A DNA stretch of 64,000 nucleotides, from the NCBI GenBank assembly GCA_903842345.1, contig CAIMLR010000047.1, positions 124,001 through 188,000 on the forward strand, in the 5' to 3' direction. This stretch comes from an uncultured Myxococcales bacterium (GTDB lineage Bacteria > Myxococcota_A > UBA9042). The notes under the pieces are model-generated. The model did no database searches and was not told where the DNA came from. It saw only the letters and a list, made by a program, of their open reading frames with translations. This document shows, in pieces, positions 46,702 to 55,027 of this stretch (its first letter is position 1; each line of letters opens with the position of its first letter). The position numbers were made by a program, and so were the translations under genes.

Positions 46702-46716
46702 GAACGCGGAGCGTTC
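46702..46716. repeat. Short perfect hairpin
   Basis: GAACGC, loop GGA, GCGTTC. It lies between the two direct-repeat copies, seven bases before copy B. Confidence 0.45.
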
Positions 46717-46722
46717 AGGACT

Positions 46723-46754
46723 GCGCGGCAGCTGACTTGGTTCTCGGTTTACAT
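46723..46754. repeat. 32-bp direct repeat, copy B
   Basis: The second copy, 93 bp downstream of copy A. It contains the palindrome CAGCTG and, unlike copy A, runs into an AT-rich patch, so it overlaps the likely metX promoter. Confidence 0.7.
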
Positions 46755-46766
46755 AATACCTATTAT
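46737..46766 (+). promoter_or_regulatory. metX: Possible sigma-70-type promoter for metX-hom
   Basis: TTGGTT (46737-46742) and TATTAT (46761-46766) are separated by 18 bases, in the only AT-rich patch of the region. The -35 element lies within direct-repeat copy B, so a protein bound there could compete with RNA polymerase. This is a visual match only. Confidence 0.35.
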
Positions 46767-46969
46767 CAGACGTCACACCATACCGAACACCAGGTCGACC
46801 GGCCGCGTTTCCGCCGGTGCCCTCCACGCCAAAAACCGCGCCGACGCGCCTGGACCCGCGCTGGCAACTTCACACTGAGTTTGCCCACCGGCCCGTTGCG
46901 CGGCTCATCCAGCGTTCGCATCGGCCCCTGAGTTGCGTTACACTCGCCGCCCCTTGGACGGGACCGCCG

Positions 46970-48046
46970 ATGACCTTCGCATTGCCACAGTCTCACGTTC
47001 TGCCACAGCCGCGCGCGTTGCACGGCCGCGCGGATTTGTCGCTGGAGCTCGGCGGCGTGCTGCACGACGTGGCGTTGCGCGGCTTTGCCTATGGCCAGCC
47101 GCTGGGCGCCGCGCCGGTGTTTGTGCTGTCCGGCGGCATCACGGCGAATGCCCAGCCGCTGGGCGACGGCCACAAGCCTGGCTGGTGGCAAGCGCTGGAG
47201 GCGTGCAACTTGCTGCAGCCGGATCGCCACACGATCCTCGCGCCCGGGACGCTGGGCAACGTCAGCGATTGGCCGGCGCTGCGGCAACTGGATGGCACGG
47301 ACGCGGTTGAACTGCCGCACCTGACGCCGTTCGATCTGGCGGAAGCAACCGAGACTTGGCTGCGGCAGAATGACTGTCCCAATGGCCTCACCTGGATCGG
47401 TGCGAGCGTTGGCGGGCTCGTCGGTCTGGCGCTGGCGCTGCGCTATCCCGAACGGATCAAGCGTCTGATAACGATCTCTGCCGGGCATCAGCCTGACGGT
47501 TGGGGTACCGGCGTGCGGCACCTGCAGCGGGAGCTCGTCCGCGATGCGCTGTGCACGGCTTGGGCCAATCCGTCGCAGCGCACGCTTGGCATCGCGACGG
47601 CGATGAAGCGGGCCCGGCAGTTGGGCATGCTGAGCTACCGCGGTCGCGACGAACTCAACACGCGCTTTGGCCGCCTTGAACCCGGTACGGCGCTGCCGCC
47701 GATCGCGAGCTATCTGGAACACAACGGCCAGAAATTTGCGCGGAACTTCTCACCGCAGCGCTTCTTGCTCCTCAGCGAAGCGATTGACCGCTTCCACATT
47801 GCCGACCATGCTGACCTGCCCGACGCGCTTCGCCACTTGCGCTGCGCCGTCACGGTCGTTGGCGTGCCGTCCGATTTGCTGTTTCCGCTGGCGTTGCAGG
47901 CCCGACTGTGCGACCTGCTGCTTGCGGCGAACGTGCCTTGCCAACTGCTGACCCTCGATTCGACTTTTGGCCATGACGCGTTCCTCGCGGACCAGGTCCG
48001 TCTGGCCCAACTGCTTCTCGATACTGTTGTTTTGCCTGAGGAATGA
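46970..48046 (+). CDS. metX: Homoserine O-acyltransferase (MetX-like)
   Basis: A 358-residue alpha/beta hydrolase-fold acyltransferase that activates homoserine for methionine synthesis. ATG 46970 is chosen because the preceding codons in the track lack family similarity. VFVLSGGITANAQ and APGTLGNVSDW lead to the nucleophile motif WIGASVGGLVGL; VGVPSDLLFP holds the acid Asp and STFGHDAFLAD the His in the typical MetX context. The N-terminus is more divergent than in standard MetX, so the acyl donor (acetyl- or succinyl-CoA) is open. The next gene, hom, makes the homoserine substrate and starts at the base after the stop. Confidence 0.83.
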   Translation: MTFALPQSHVLPQPRALHGRADLSLELGGVLHDVALRGFAYGQPLGAAPVFVLSGGITANAQPLGDGHKPGWWQALEACNLLQPDRHTILAPGTLGNVSDWPALRQLDGTDAVELPHLTPFDLAEATETWLRQNDCPNGLTWIGASVGGLVGLALALRYPERIKRLITISAGHQPDGWGTGVRHLQRELVRDALCTAWANPSQRTLGIATAMKRARQLGMLSYRGRDELNTRFGRLEPGTALPPIASYLEHNGQKFARNFSPQRFLLLSEAIDRFHIADHADLPDALRHLRCAVTVVGVPSDLLFPLALQARLCDLLLAANVPCQLLTLDSTFGHDAFLADQVRLAQLLLDTVVLPEE

Positions 48047-49312
48047 ATGACGAAATCAGTGCGTACGGTGCGACTGGGCTTGATTGGCCTCGGCGTGGTC
48101 GGTCAAGGGGTGCTGGAGCTGCTGGCGCGGCAACGCGCGGACCTGGCGCAGCGTTTTGGCATCGCGCTGGTGCCCGTGGCCGCGTGCGTGCGGGATCCCA
48201 AGCGCGATCGCGGCCCGCACGCGGGTGGTCTGGCGCTGGAAAGCGACCCGCTGGCGCTGGTGCAGCGGCCGGACGTGGATATCGTCGTGGAGTTGGCGGG
48301 CGGACTGGCGATGTGGCCGGCGATTGAGCTGGCGCTTCGCGCGCATAAGCCCGTTGTGACGGCAAACAAGGCGCTGATCGCCGAGAAGCTGGGTGAACTC
48401 GTCAGTTTGTCGCAGGAAACGGGGACGCCGGTGCACTGCGAAGGTGCGGTTGCGGCGGCGCTGCCGATCCTGCGGTCCTTGGGGCGGCGCGTGGATCGCA
48501 TCACACAGGTGCAGGCGATCCTGAACGGCACGAGCAATTTTGTCCTCACGCGCATGGAACAGGACGAGATGCCGCTGGACAAGGCGGTGGCGCTCGCGCA
48601 GCAGAAAGGCTTTGCGGAGGCGGATCCGTCGGCGGACATTGACGGCCATGACGCCGCGGCGAAGTTGTCGATCCTGGCGCACCGCGCGCTTGGCATCTGG
48701 TCCAAGCCTGGGACCTTTCCGGTGCGCGGCATTCGCGAACTGACGCCCGCGGATTTTGACCTCGCGGAGGCCATGGGCCATCGGATCCGCCACATTGCCC
48801 ACGCTGAGGAACGGCCGGACGGTTCGGCGGAGCTGGCAGTGGAGCCGATGCTGCTCCCGGATTGGCACCTGCTGGCGAGCGTTGAGGAAGAATACAACGC
48901 TGTGTACCTGACGTGCGAATCGGCGGGCGACCTCAGTTTCTTTGGCAAGGGTGCGGGCGGCCTGCCGACGGCGACGGCGGTCGTTGGCGATCTGGTCGAC
49001 GTGGCGCTGGGCACGCCGACGTGGTGGCCGACGCCGAACGCGCAACCGCTCTCGGACCCGGCGCTGCAGCAACGGCGGCACTACGTCCGCGTGCATGGCA
49101 GCCGGCAGTTGGTCGCGCGCCGGATCGAGGATCGCCTGCGCAAGGCCGGTTTTTCGGTGCAGGATCGCGCAACGTGCCTGTCGGCTGGAGAGTCGCTGGA
49201 CCTCGGATTCATCATCGGCGCGACGCAAGCCGGGCCGCTGCACGAGATCGCCGGACAGCTGATGGAACTGGAGAAGGTGTCCTCCGTGCTCGTGTTGACC
49301 CTCAGCGAGTAG
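48047..49312 (+). CDS. hom: Homoserine dehydrogenase
   Basis: A 421-residue NAD(P)-dependent enzyme reducing aspartate semialdehyde to homoserine, feeding threonine and methionine synthesis. GLIGLGVVGQGVLELL is the cofactor motif, VVTANKALIAEKLGEL and GTSNFVLTRM follow, and ADPSADIDGHDAAAKLSILA holds the catalytic Asp/Lys region. The C-terminal about 80 residues form an ACT domain (HYVRVHGSRQLVARRIEDRL), the usual site of threonine feedback. The ATG directly follows the metX stop (TGAATG). Confidence 0.95.
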   Translation: MTKSVRTVRLGLIGLGVVGQGVLELLARQRADLAQRFGIALVPVAACVRDPKRDRGPHAGGLALESDPLALVQRPDVDIVVELAGGLAMWPAIELALRAHKPVVTANKALIAEKLGELVSLSQETGTPVHCEGAVAAALPILRSLGRRVDRITQVQAILNGTSNFVLTRMEQDEMPLDKAVALAQQKGFAEADPSADIDGHDAAAKLSILAHRALGIWSKPGTFPVRGIRELTPADFDLAEAMGHRIRHIAHAEERPDGSAELAVEPMLLPDWHLLASVEEEYNAVYLTCESAGDLSFFGKGAGGLPTATAVVGDLVDVALGTPTWWPTPNAQPLSDPALQQRRHYVRVHGSRQLVARRIEDRLRKAGFSVQDRATCLSAGESLDLGFIIGATQAGPLHEIAGQLMELEKVSSVLVLTLSE

Positions 49313-49427
49313 CGGCTTGGCCATTTGCGCGCACATGGCCGCCGGTGGTATCTTGTGCCCGTCCAAGCGCCCTGCCCGCGCCCGCGCGCTCCGCGTCTTG
49401 ACGCCCCTTTGACGAGGACGAATTCCC

Positions 49428-50774
49428 ATGAAACGCAGCGTTTTTTCCTGGATCATCCTGTTTGGCGCCGCGACGGTTGTCGCAGCGGGTTGCGGCAGCA
49501 CCGTGGAGACGCATGCCGATGAGGATGCGGTGACGGACGCCACGACCGACGCCATCGGCACCGGCGAAGGCGTGACGGCGACTGACGCCAGCGACACGAG
49601 CAGCGGCAGCGACGTGGAAACCATCAGCGTCCCGACGACCTACACGCCGGTCTGCAAGGCCGATGGCGACTGCCCGGATGGCGCGTGCGTCACCGGTGTC
49701 TGCGTCCTCACGCCGACGGAAGTGGGCAATCTGACCGATCCCGCCAACGACTACGAGCCGTCGACGGAAGTGCTCGAAACAGGCTGCGTCGACCAGTCCG
49801 TCGCCGACCAAATCAAGGGCTTGCCGGACATCAAAACCGTGACAGCGTGGGGCCGCGTCGATCGTTTCGGCGGCGGCGACATCACGTCCAACATCGAAGT
49901 CGACGTCTTCAAGCTGAGCGATTTTCATCCCGAGGCGTGCGCGGGCATCGTCGATTCCGACCTGCGGCAGGCGTGCTTCAACGATCCTGCCAAGGTCGGC
50001 ACGCCGCTTGGTCATACGATTTCGCTCGATCCGGATCAGCCTGCTGTCGACGCGAAGATCGACGTCCAGTCGAGCAAGAAGGCCGGCGACACGTGCGCGA
50101 TGCACTTTGACTGCCCCAACGGCTACGAATGCCGCAAGGTGAAGACCGACACGTCCAAGATCTGCATCAAGGCCCACGGCGTGTTCGCGATCGAAGGCGT
50201 GCCGACGAACACCGAGCTGGTGTTCCGCGTGCGCAAGCACAATCAGGCGGACACGTGGCATGACAGCTACTACTGGGATATCGTGCTGTTTTCCGACCAC
50301 CTGGACACCAAAGGCGCGGGCCATCAGCCGACCCGCTACATCGGGACGGACACGTACCACGTCAATCCGACGATCGTCGGCGAAGGCCAGTGGCAGCTCG
50401 TGCCGACGACGCTCGGCCTGGGCGACATCCAGGACGGCAACGGCGTGGTGGGCGGTCGCATCCGCGATTGCGGCAACCTGAAGCGCGGCGGTTACCCGAT
50501 CCACGACGCCAAGGTTGGCTTGGGCATTCCGCCGACGGGACTCGCGTTCTTCAACGACAACGAAGATGACACGGTGCCGATCAAGAACAAGCAGTCGACG
50601 GATACGCTCGGTCGCTTCGCCGCGGTCGACTTGCCGCCGGGCGCGAATCGCGTCTCGGCGACGGTCATGGTCGGCACGCAGACCCTCAAGCTGGGCAGCC
50701 AGGACGTGTTTGTCGTCCCGGGTTCGCTGATGATTGTGTCGCTGCCGGGCCGCATTCCGGTGCTCACGAAGTAG
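49428..50774 (+). CDS. Lipoprotein with cysteine-rich repeats
   Basis: A 448-residue lipoprotein; the signal ends VVAAGCGS. An Asp/Thr/Ser-rich spacer of about 50 residues is followed by a short Cys repeat (CKADGDCPDGACVTGVC), an all-beta middle region and a second Cys repeat (CAMHFDCPNGYECRKVK), then a transthyretin-like C-terminal region (RFAAVDLPPGANRVSATVMV) as in carboxypeptidase-regulatory domains. Surface display is likely in this lineage; the partner and role are unknown. It lies 115 bp after hom, probably under its own promoter. Confidence 0.65.
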   Translation: MKRSVFSWIILFGAATVVAAGCGSTVETHADEDAVTDATTDAIGTGEGVTATDASDTSSGSDVETISVPTTYTPVCKADGDCPDGACVTGVCVLTPTEVGNLTDPANDYEPSTEVLETGCVDQSVADQIKGLPDIKTVTAWGRVDRFGGGDITSNIEVDVFKLSDFHPEACAGIVDSDLRQACFNDPAKVGTPLGHTISLDPDQPAVDAKIDVQSSKKAGDTCAMHFDCPNGYECRKVKTDTSKICIKAHGVFAIEGVPTNTELVFRVRKHNQADTWHDSYYWDIVLFSDHLDTKGAGHQPTRYIGTDTYHVNPTIVGEGQWQLVPTTLGLGDIQDGNGVVGGRIRDCGNLKRGGYPIHDAKVGLGIPPTGLAFFNDNEDDTVPIKNKQSTDTLGRFAAVDLPPGANRVSATVMVGTQTLKLGSQDVFVVPGSLMIVSLPGRIPVLTK

Positions 50775-50828
50775 CGCGTGACACAGCTGAAGGCTTTGTC
50801 ATGTGCATGAAATAACGAGGAAAACGCC

Positions 50829-51383
50829 ATGCGAATGCTGCTTCTGATGTCCGCCGCCGTGGCCATGATTTCCGCGTGCCAGTCGCCGCCGCAGACGGTC
50901 GAGCGCCCCAAGCGCGTGCCGACGGCGGGGACGGCAACCCTGCCCCCGACGCCGGACTTGAACCCGCCGCAGGCACCGGAGCGTTATCCGGATGGCGCGT
51001 GGTCGGTGCATGGCCTGCTTTCGGCTGACAAGGCCAAGCTCGCTGCGGTTGATCCGGCGAGCCAGGCGCCCGCGAGCCTGCAACTGCGCGGCACCGTTGC
51101 GTCGCTGCATCCGTGCCCGCTCACGGAGAAGGTCTGTCGGCCGGCGCCGTACTTGGAGCTGAGCGACAACAAGACCGGTCAGGGGCGGCGGTTGCTTGTG
51201 GCGGGCGAACGGGACCTTGACGCCCGGCATTTCTCGGTCGGCACGGAAGTGACGGTGACCGGACGCTTTGCCACCGCCAGCGCGGACGGGATGTATTTCG
51301 CCCCGGACGGCCTGATTCTCCTCGATCCGCTGACACCACCAGCCGATGCCGATGCAACCGCCGCCAAACCAGACGCCAAGTAG
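50829..51383 (+). CDS. Small lipoprotein with OB-like domain
   Basis: A 184-residue lipoprotein (signal LMSAAVAMISACQS). A Pro-rich linker to about residue 60 is followed by a compact beta domain (SLQLRGTVASLHPCP, LELSDNKTGQGRRLLV, VGTEVTVTGRFATA) whose strand pattern resembles an OB fold. Two cysteines (HPC and KVC) could form a disulfide. The family is not recognised. It is followed at once by the polytopic membrane protein, so the two may work together. Confidence 0.6.
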   Translation: MRMLLLMSAAVAMISACQSPPQTVERPKRVPTAGTATLPPTPDLNPPQAPERYPDGAWSVHGLLSADKAKLAAVDPASQAPASLQLRGTVASLHPCPLTEKVCRPAPYLELSDNKTGQGRRLLVAGERDLDARHFSVGTEVTVTGRFATASADGMYFAPDGLILLDPLTPPADADATAAKPDAK

Positions 51384-51387
51384 CCCG

Positions 51388-53394
51388 ATGTGGCTGCGCC
51401 TGGCGCTGTTGGCGGTCGCGTTCACGCCCTCGCTCGCGCACGCGCAGGCGATCGACCGCGGGCGTGAGGCGGACGTTCTGCGGCTGCTGCTGCCGTACGT
51501 CGACGACGGTCCGGTGGGCGATGGCAAGCTGACGCGCATCGCGATTCGGTCGGATGCCATCGAGCTCGACGTTGTCGACGCGCAAGGCAAGGTGGGATCG
51601 CTGAAGCTGACGCCGAGGCTGCGCGCGGACCCGCAGTCGGGGTCGACGTCGTTTCGCATCGACATACCGCAAGCGCCGACGCCGCAGCTCGGTCAGGCGC
51701 AACAGCTCCTGCGCGCGGCGATTGTCCACAACGATAACGGGACCTTTTTCGCGGGTGCCTCGGCGCTGCCGGCCAAGGCGCTCAAGCCGCCGCCAATGAT
51801 GGACGCCGAGAAGCTTGCGTCGACGCTGGCTTGGGCCGGCGCGCTGTGGCTCGTCCTGCTAGCGTTGCTCGCCTGGCACCTGTGGCTGGACCGCGCGCCG
51901 GTGAAATGGCTGTTCTGGCTGACGTTCGCGCTCATGGCCGCGCTGGTCCGGCGACAAGTGCCGTTTGTGCCGCTGCACGCCAATGGTCACGGTTTTGAGG
52001 AAATCCTGATCGCGATTGGCGATCCCGATTCCCGTGCCGCGACGGGTCGCTTCGTCGCCCAGTACGGCGCGACCTGGCTCGTGCCGCTGCGCGCGTTGAC
52101 GCGGTGGATCGGCCAGTCGCACGATCAGCTGGCGATTGCCTCGTCGGCGCTTGGCGGGCTGGCCGCGGCGTTTGGGACGGCGGCGGCCTGGCGTCTCTCC
52201 CGGCAATGGCTTTGGACCGCCCTCGCCGCGGCGCTGCTCGTTTTTGCCCCGGTCGCCGTGCGCGTGGGTCACAGCGAATCGACGTTCGTCGTCGCGCAGC
52301 TCCTCGTGGCGCTGGCGCTGTGGCTCGCGACCCATCCGCCGCGCCGCGCCACGCTGCCGCTGCTCGTCACGCTGGCGCTGCTCGCTCTCGGTCATCCGAT
52401 CGGCATTGGACTCGCGGTCGGCGTCTATCTGCTCGTGCTGGCGATGGCCCTGGACGGCGCGGACCTGACAAGCGCGGACTGGCGCCCTGCCCAGCATCTG
52501 CTCCTGCTCGCGGGCTTGGGCATCGCAGTCGCGCTGGAGCTGTCCGGGAGCCGTGCGGGCGTCGCGGATCGGCTGACCTATGACGCGCGCTTTCACGTCC
52601 CCGTGCCGACGATGCCGCACGAGTATTGGCTCTGGCTGCAAGCCGGCTATGCGCCGCGGATGGCCGCGCTCGCAGGTCTGCTCGGTCTCCTGTCGTTTGG
52701 CCACGGTCGCGTTGGCGGCATGCGGTGGGTCACACTGGCGACGGCGGTTGCAGGCACCGGTCTGGTGGCGGTCGCTGGCCTGATGGTCACGGCATGCGCG
52801 ACCGACGGCTTGCGCTATCAGGCGCCTTTCGCACCGGTGCTGGCGCTGCTCATCACCCGCGTCGGCCAGGGGCTGTCCGCGCCGCTGCAAAGCCGGATGC
52901 TGGCCGTTGTGCTGTGGGTCGGCATCGCGTATGGGTTCACCGATCTGCGCGCAGGTCGGCGTCTCGATGCCCAAGGGCAATCGTACCAACACCTGCGCGA
53001 GAGCCTGCAAGGCCTCCGCGGCGACGTGTGGCTGGCAGCGCCGGACCGCGCGGAGGGCCACGAGCGCGTCGTTGTGCAGATGCCGGCGGGCCGACTCTCA
53101 GCGGGCGGCGTGACGCTCCGTGGTCTGCTTGCCGAGGATGTGCGCGACGCGTGCAAGGCTGGGACGCCGCTGCCCAAGCAGTCGTTCGTCTGGTTTGACC
53201 ATGCGTGCAGTGGCCGGGTGCCGGCTGGGAGTCCGCCGCCGTGCGAGGCGTTGCGGCCACTCGCGGGCGACACCGTCCGGGAGTTTGAGATCCTGCCGCT
53301 GCCGCGCGTGAACGCCGAGGGGATGAGTGGCGAATTCAACTCATACCCTCCGGGCGGGGTCGAGTTGCGGCTGGCGCGGTTGAAATGTCCTTGA
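51388..53394 (+). CDS. Polytopic membrane protein, possibly GT-C-like
   Basis: A 668-residue protein from ATG 51388, where a signal peptide (LRLALLAVAFTPSLAHA) begins; the track start at 51346 lies inside the previous gene. A soluble beta-rich N-terminal part of about 125 residues is followed by roughly nine or ten hydrophobic segments (from LAWAGALWLVLLALLAWHLW on) and a soluble C-terminal part of about 150 residues with several cysteines. The order of loops recalls membrane glycosyltransferases of the GT-C type, but I cannot point to a diagnostic DxD or EH motif in the first loop. Function unknown. Confidence 0.55.
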   Translation: MWLRLALLAVAFTPSLAHAQAIDRGREADVLRLLLPYVDDGPVGDGKLTRIAIRSDAIELDVVDAQGKVGSLKLTPRLRADPQSGSTSFRIDIPQAPTPQLGQAQQLLRAAIVHNDNGTFFAGASALPAKALKPPPMMDAEKLASTLAWAGALWLVLLALLAWHLWLDRAPVKWLFWLTFALMAALVRRQVPFVPLHANGHGFEEILIAIGDPDSRAATGRFVAQYGATWLVPLRALTRWIGQSHDQLAIASSALGGLAAAFGTAAAWRLSRQWLWTALAAALLVFAPVAVRVGHSESTFVVAQLLVALALWLATHPPRRATLPLLVTLALLALGHPIGIGLAVGVYLLVLAMALDGADLTSADWRPAQHLLLLAGLGIAVALELSGSRAGVADRLTYDARFHVPVPTMPHEYWLWLQAGYAPRMAALAGLLGLLSFGHGRVGGMRWVTLATAVAGTGLVAVAGLMVTACATDGLRYQAPFAPVLALLITRVGQGLSAPLQSRMLAVVLWVGIAYGFTDLRAGRRLDAQGQSYQHLRESLQGLRGDVWLAAPDRAEGHERVVVQMPAGRLSAGGVTLRGLLAEDVRDACKAGTPLPKQSFVWFDHACSGRVPAGSPPPCEALRPLAGDTVREFEILPLPRVNAEGMSGEFNSYPPGGVELRLARLKCP

Positions 53395-53482
53395 ATGGGC
53401 ACGGAAATGCTGCGTACTGGGGATTGGCTGGGGCTTCGCCTTGTTGCACAATCGTGGATGGAGCAACGGATCGTTGGAGAAC

Positions 53483-54361
53483 GTGGCGCATCATTCATTT
53501 CACGCTTGTGCCTTGGGGCTGCTGGTCGTTGCCCTTGCGCTGACGGCTTGCGCGAAGACGCCAGCACAGCTGCGCTATGAGGCATTTGCGGCGCAGAATT
53601 CCGCGGGCGAGATCCAAACGCCGGTCTACCTGCCGGGGCGCATCGTGCCCGTCGTCGTGCTCCATGTCCGCGTCTTTGCCGACGACACGTTCCGTTCCGC
53701 CGTGCCGCTTTGGCGCGTCGCTGCGCGGCGGCGGTTGGACACGTTCTTTGCGTACGTGAGCAAGCGCTTTCCGGTCCGGTTTGAGGTCGATGCCGTCGCG
53801 GAATGGCATCACGCGGTGCCTTCGTCGGGGCCGCCGGGGATGGATGGGGCGCAGTTTCGCGCGCTGGACCGCGGTGATGGCGTGGATTGGGTCATTGTGC
53901 TTGTCGGACCCACGCTTGGCCGCGGTGGCGGCGAGGAGTTCGGTTCCACGGATCTGGCGACGAAGCTGGTGTTCATGCGGCCGGGCATTTCTGCGCGGGA
54001 GCGGCAGCAGGAGGAAGCCCTTAAAGGTTTCGATCAGGATGACTTGCGGGCAATAACCCACGACCGCGTGCGGCACCGCGAGCTGATGTTCCTCCTGCGG
54101 GCGTGGGCGCGCAGCCTGGGCGTGCCGTTCGATGCCGATTACGGGCACGTGCTGGCACCGGAGTATGAGCTGCACGCTTCCGAGTTCAGCGCCGCGTCGG
54201 GTCGGCTCATCGCGCTTGGGCTGCGGTATCGCCGCGATTGGACGCCTGCGGCGCGGGTCGCTTGGGGCAAGGAAGTCCTGCACGGCATCGCCGATAGCCC
54301 CGACGCGTACGATCCGCGTGCGAGCGATGAGGTTGGCGCTTGGTCGACGACCCTGCCCTAG
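53483..54361 (+). CDS. Lipoprotein of unknown function, possibly a degenerate metallopeptidase
   Basis: A 292-residue lipoprotein. The track start at 53441 puts polar residues before the signal; GTG 53483, three bases after GGAG, gives a compact signal (LGLLVVALALTACAKT), so I prefer it. The mature part has an alpha/beta pattern (IVPVVVLHVRVFADD, VDWVIVLVGP). A helix with RVRHRELMFLLRAWARSLGV sits where a metzincin-like protein would carry HExxHxxG, but the motif is not there. Any peptidase activity is therefore doubtful. The start is uncertain. Confidence 0.5.
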   Translation: MAHHSFHACALGLLVVALALTACAKTPAQLRYEAFAAQNSAGEIQTPVYLPGRIVPVVVLHVRVFADDTFRSAVPLWRVAARRRLDTFFAYVSKRFPVRFEVDAVAEWHHAVPSSGPPGMDGAQFRALDRGDGVDWVIVLVGPTLGRGGGEEFGSTDLATKLVFMRPGISARERQQEEALKGFDQDDLRAITHDRVRHRELMFLLRAWARSLGVPFDADYGHVLAPEYELHASEFSAASGRLIALGLRYRRDWTPAARVAWGKEVLHGIADSPDAYDPRASDEVGAWSTTLP

Positions 54362-54439
54362 CGGCTTGTCAGGCCAAGTTCGAGTTCGAGCGTGCGCGGT
54401 CGCCGGCTGAAATGCCCCACGGCTACCCGGTCAGGCGGC

Positions 54440-54961
54440 TCAGACCAGCCGCTTTTCCATGACAAAATCATCCATCACGAATCCGCGGCCGATCGGAAAG
54501 GTCGCCGATTCCCTCACGGTAAAGCCAAACTTGCGATAGATGGCGATCGATTCCAGGTTCTTCTTGTTCACGGTCAGCATCAAGGTCGCGCACCCACGCA
54601 CGCGCGCGGCCGCTTCCACGTGCCGCAGCATCCTGCCGCCCAGACCCAGGCCTTTGTAGTCCACGCGCAGGTACAGTTGCTCCAACTTCAGTTCACGCGG
54701 CTTGGGCGTCAGCGCGTAGCTGCAATAGCCGATCACCTCGCCCTCCAGCTTGAGCAGCCGCAGCCAACTCTCCTGCTCGGGCAGGTACAGCCGCAGGCGC
54801 TCGGGCGTATAGCGACCGCCCAGCATGTAGTCGAGCTGTTCCGGGCTGACGATTTCGGCATAGTGCTGGTGCCAGATCTCCGCCGCGAGCTTGGCCAGCC
54901 CGGCGAAATCGGCTTCTGTCAGTGGCACCAGCGCGATGAGGGGAGTGTCGGTTTGGGGCAT
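54440..54961 (-). CDS. GNAT-family N-acetyltransferase
   Basis: A 173-residue acetyltransferase. YLRVDYKGLGLGGRML is motif A with the acetyl-CoA pyrophosphate loop, and NLESIAIYRKFGFTV is motif B with the conserved YxKxGF. The N-terminal helices (LIALVPLTEADFAGLAKLAAE, IWHQHYAEIVSPEQLDYML) match the group with a TipAS-like start. The acceptor substrate cannot be read. It converges with the lipoprotein gene and lies 66 bp downstream of nnrS. Confidence 0.85.
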   Translation of the reverse strand: MPQTDTPLIALVPLTEADFAGLAKLAAEIWHQHYAEIVSPEQLDYMLGGRYTPERLRLYLPEQESWLRLLKLEGEVIGYCSYALTPKPRELKLEQLYLRVDYKGLGLGGRMLRHVEAAARVRGCATLMLTVNKKNLESIAIYRKFGFTVRESATFPIGRGFVMDDFVMEKRLV

Positions 54962-55027
54962 CTGGGCGGCTCCTCGGATGCAACGCTACACGGACGTCCC
55001 CCAGAGCGCCAGTTGAAAAAACCGAAC

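Larger units (their letters stand above)
46592..46969. promoter_or_regulatory. Divergent control region between nadE and metX
   Basis: These 378 noncoding bases hold a 32-bp direct repeat (two copies 93 bp apart), a small perfect hairpin between them and an AT-rich promoter-like patch, each listed separately. The layout suggests an operator region shared by nadE/malQ and metX/hom. I see no recognisable SAM riboswitch or known regulator consensus. Confidence 0.5.

Noticed and set aside
46480-46827. Small minus-strand ORF repeating REPxQLPR
   Set aside because: The repeated peptide is only the translation of the 32-bp DNA direct repeat, and the ORF runs into nadE in another frame. A regulatory DNA repeat explains it better.
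46592-46969. SAM riboswitch upstream of metX
   Set aside because: No recognisable SAM-I or SAM-II core; the visible signals are direct repeats and a promoter-like patch.
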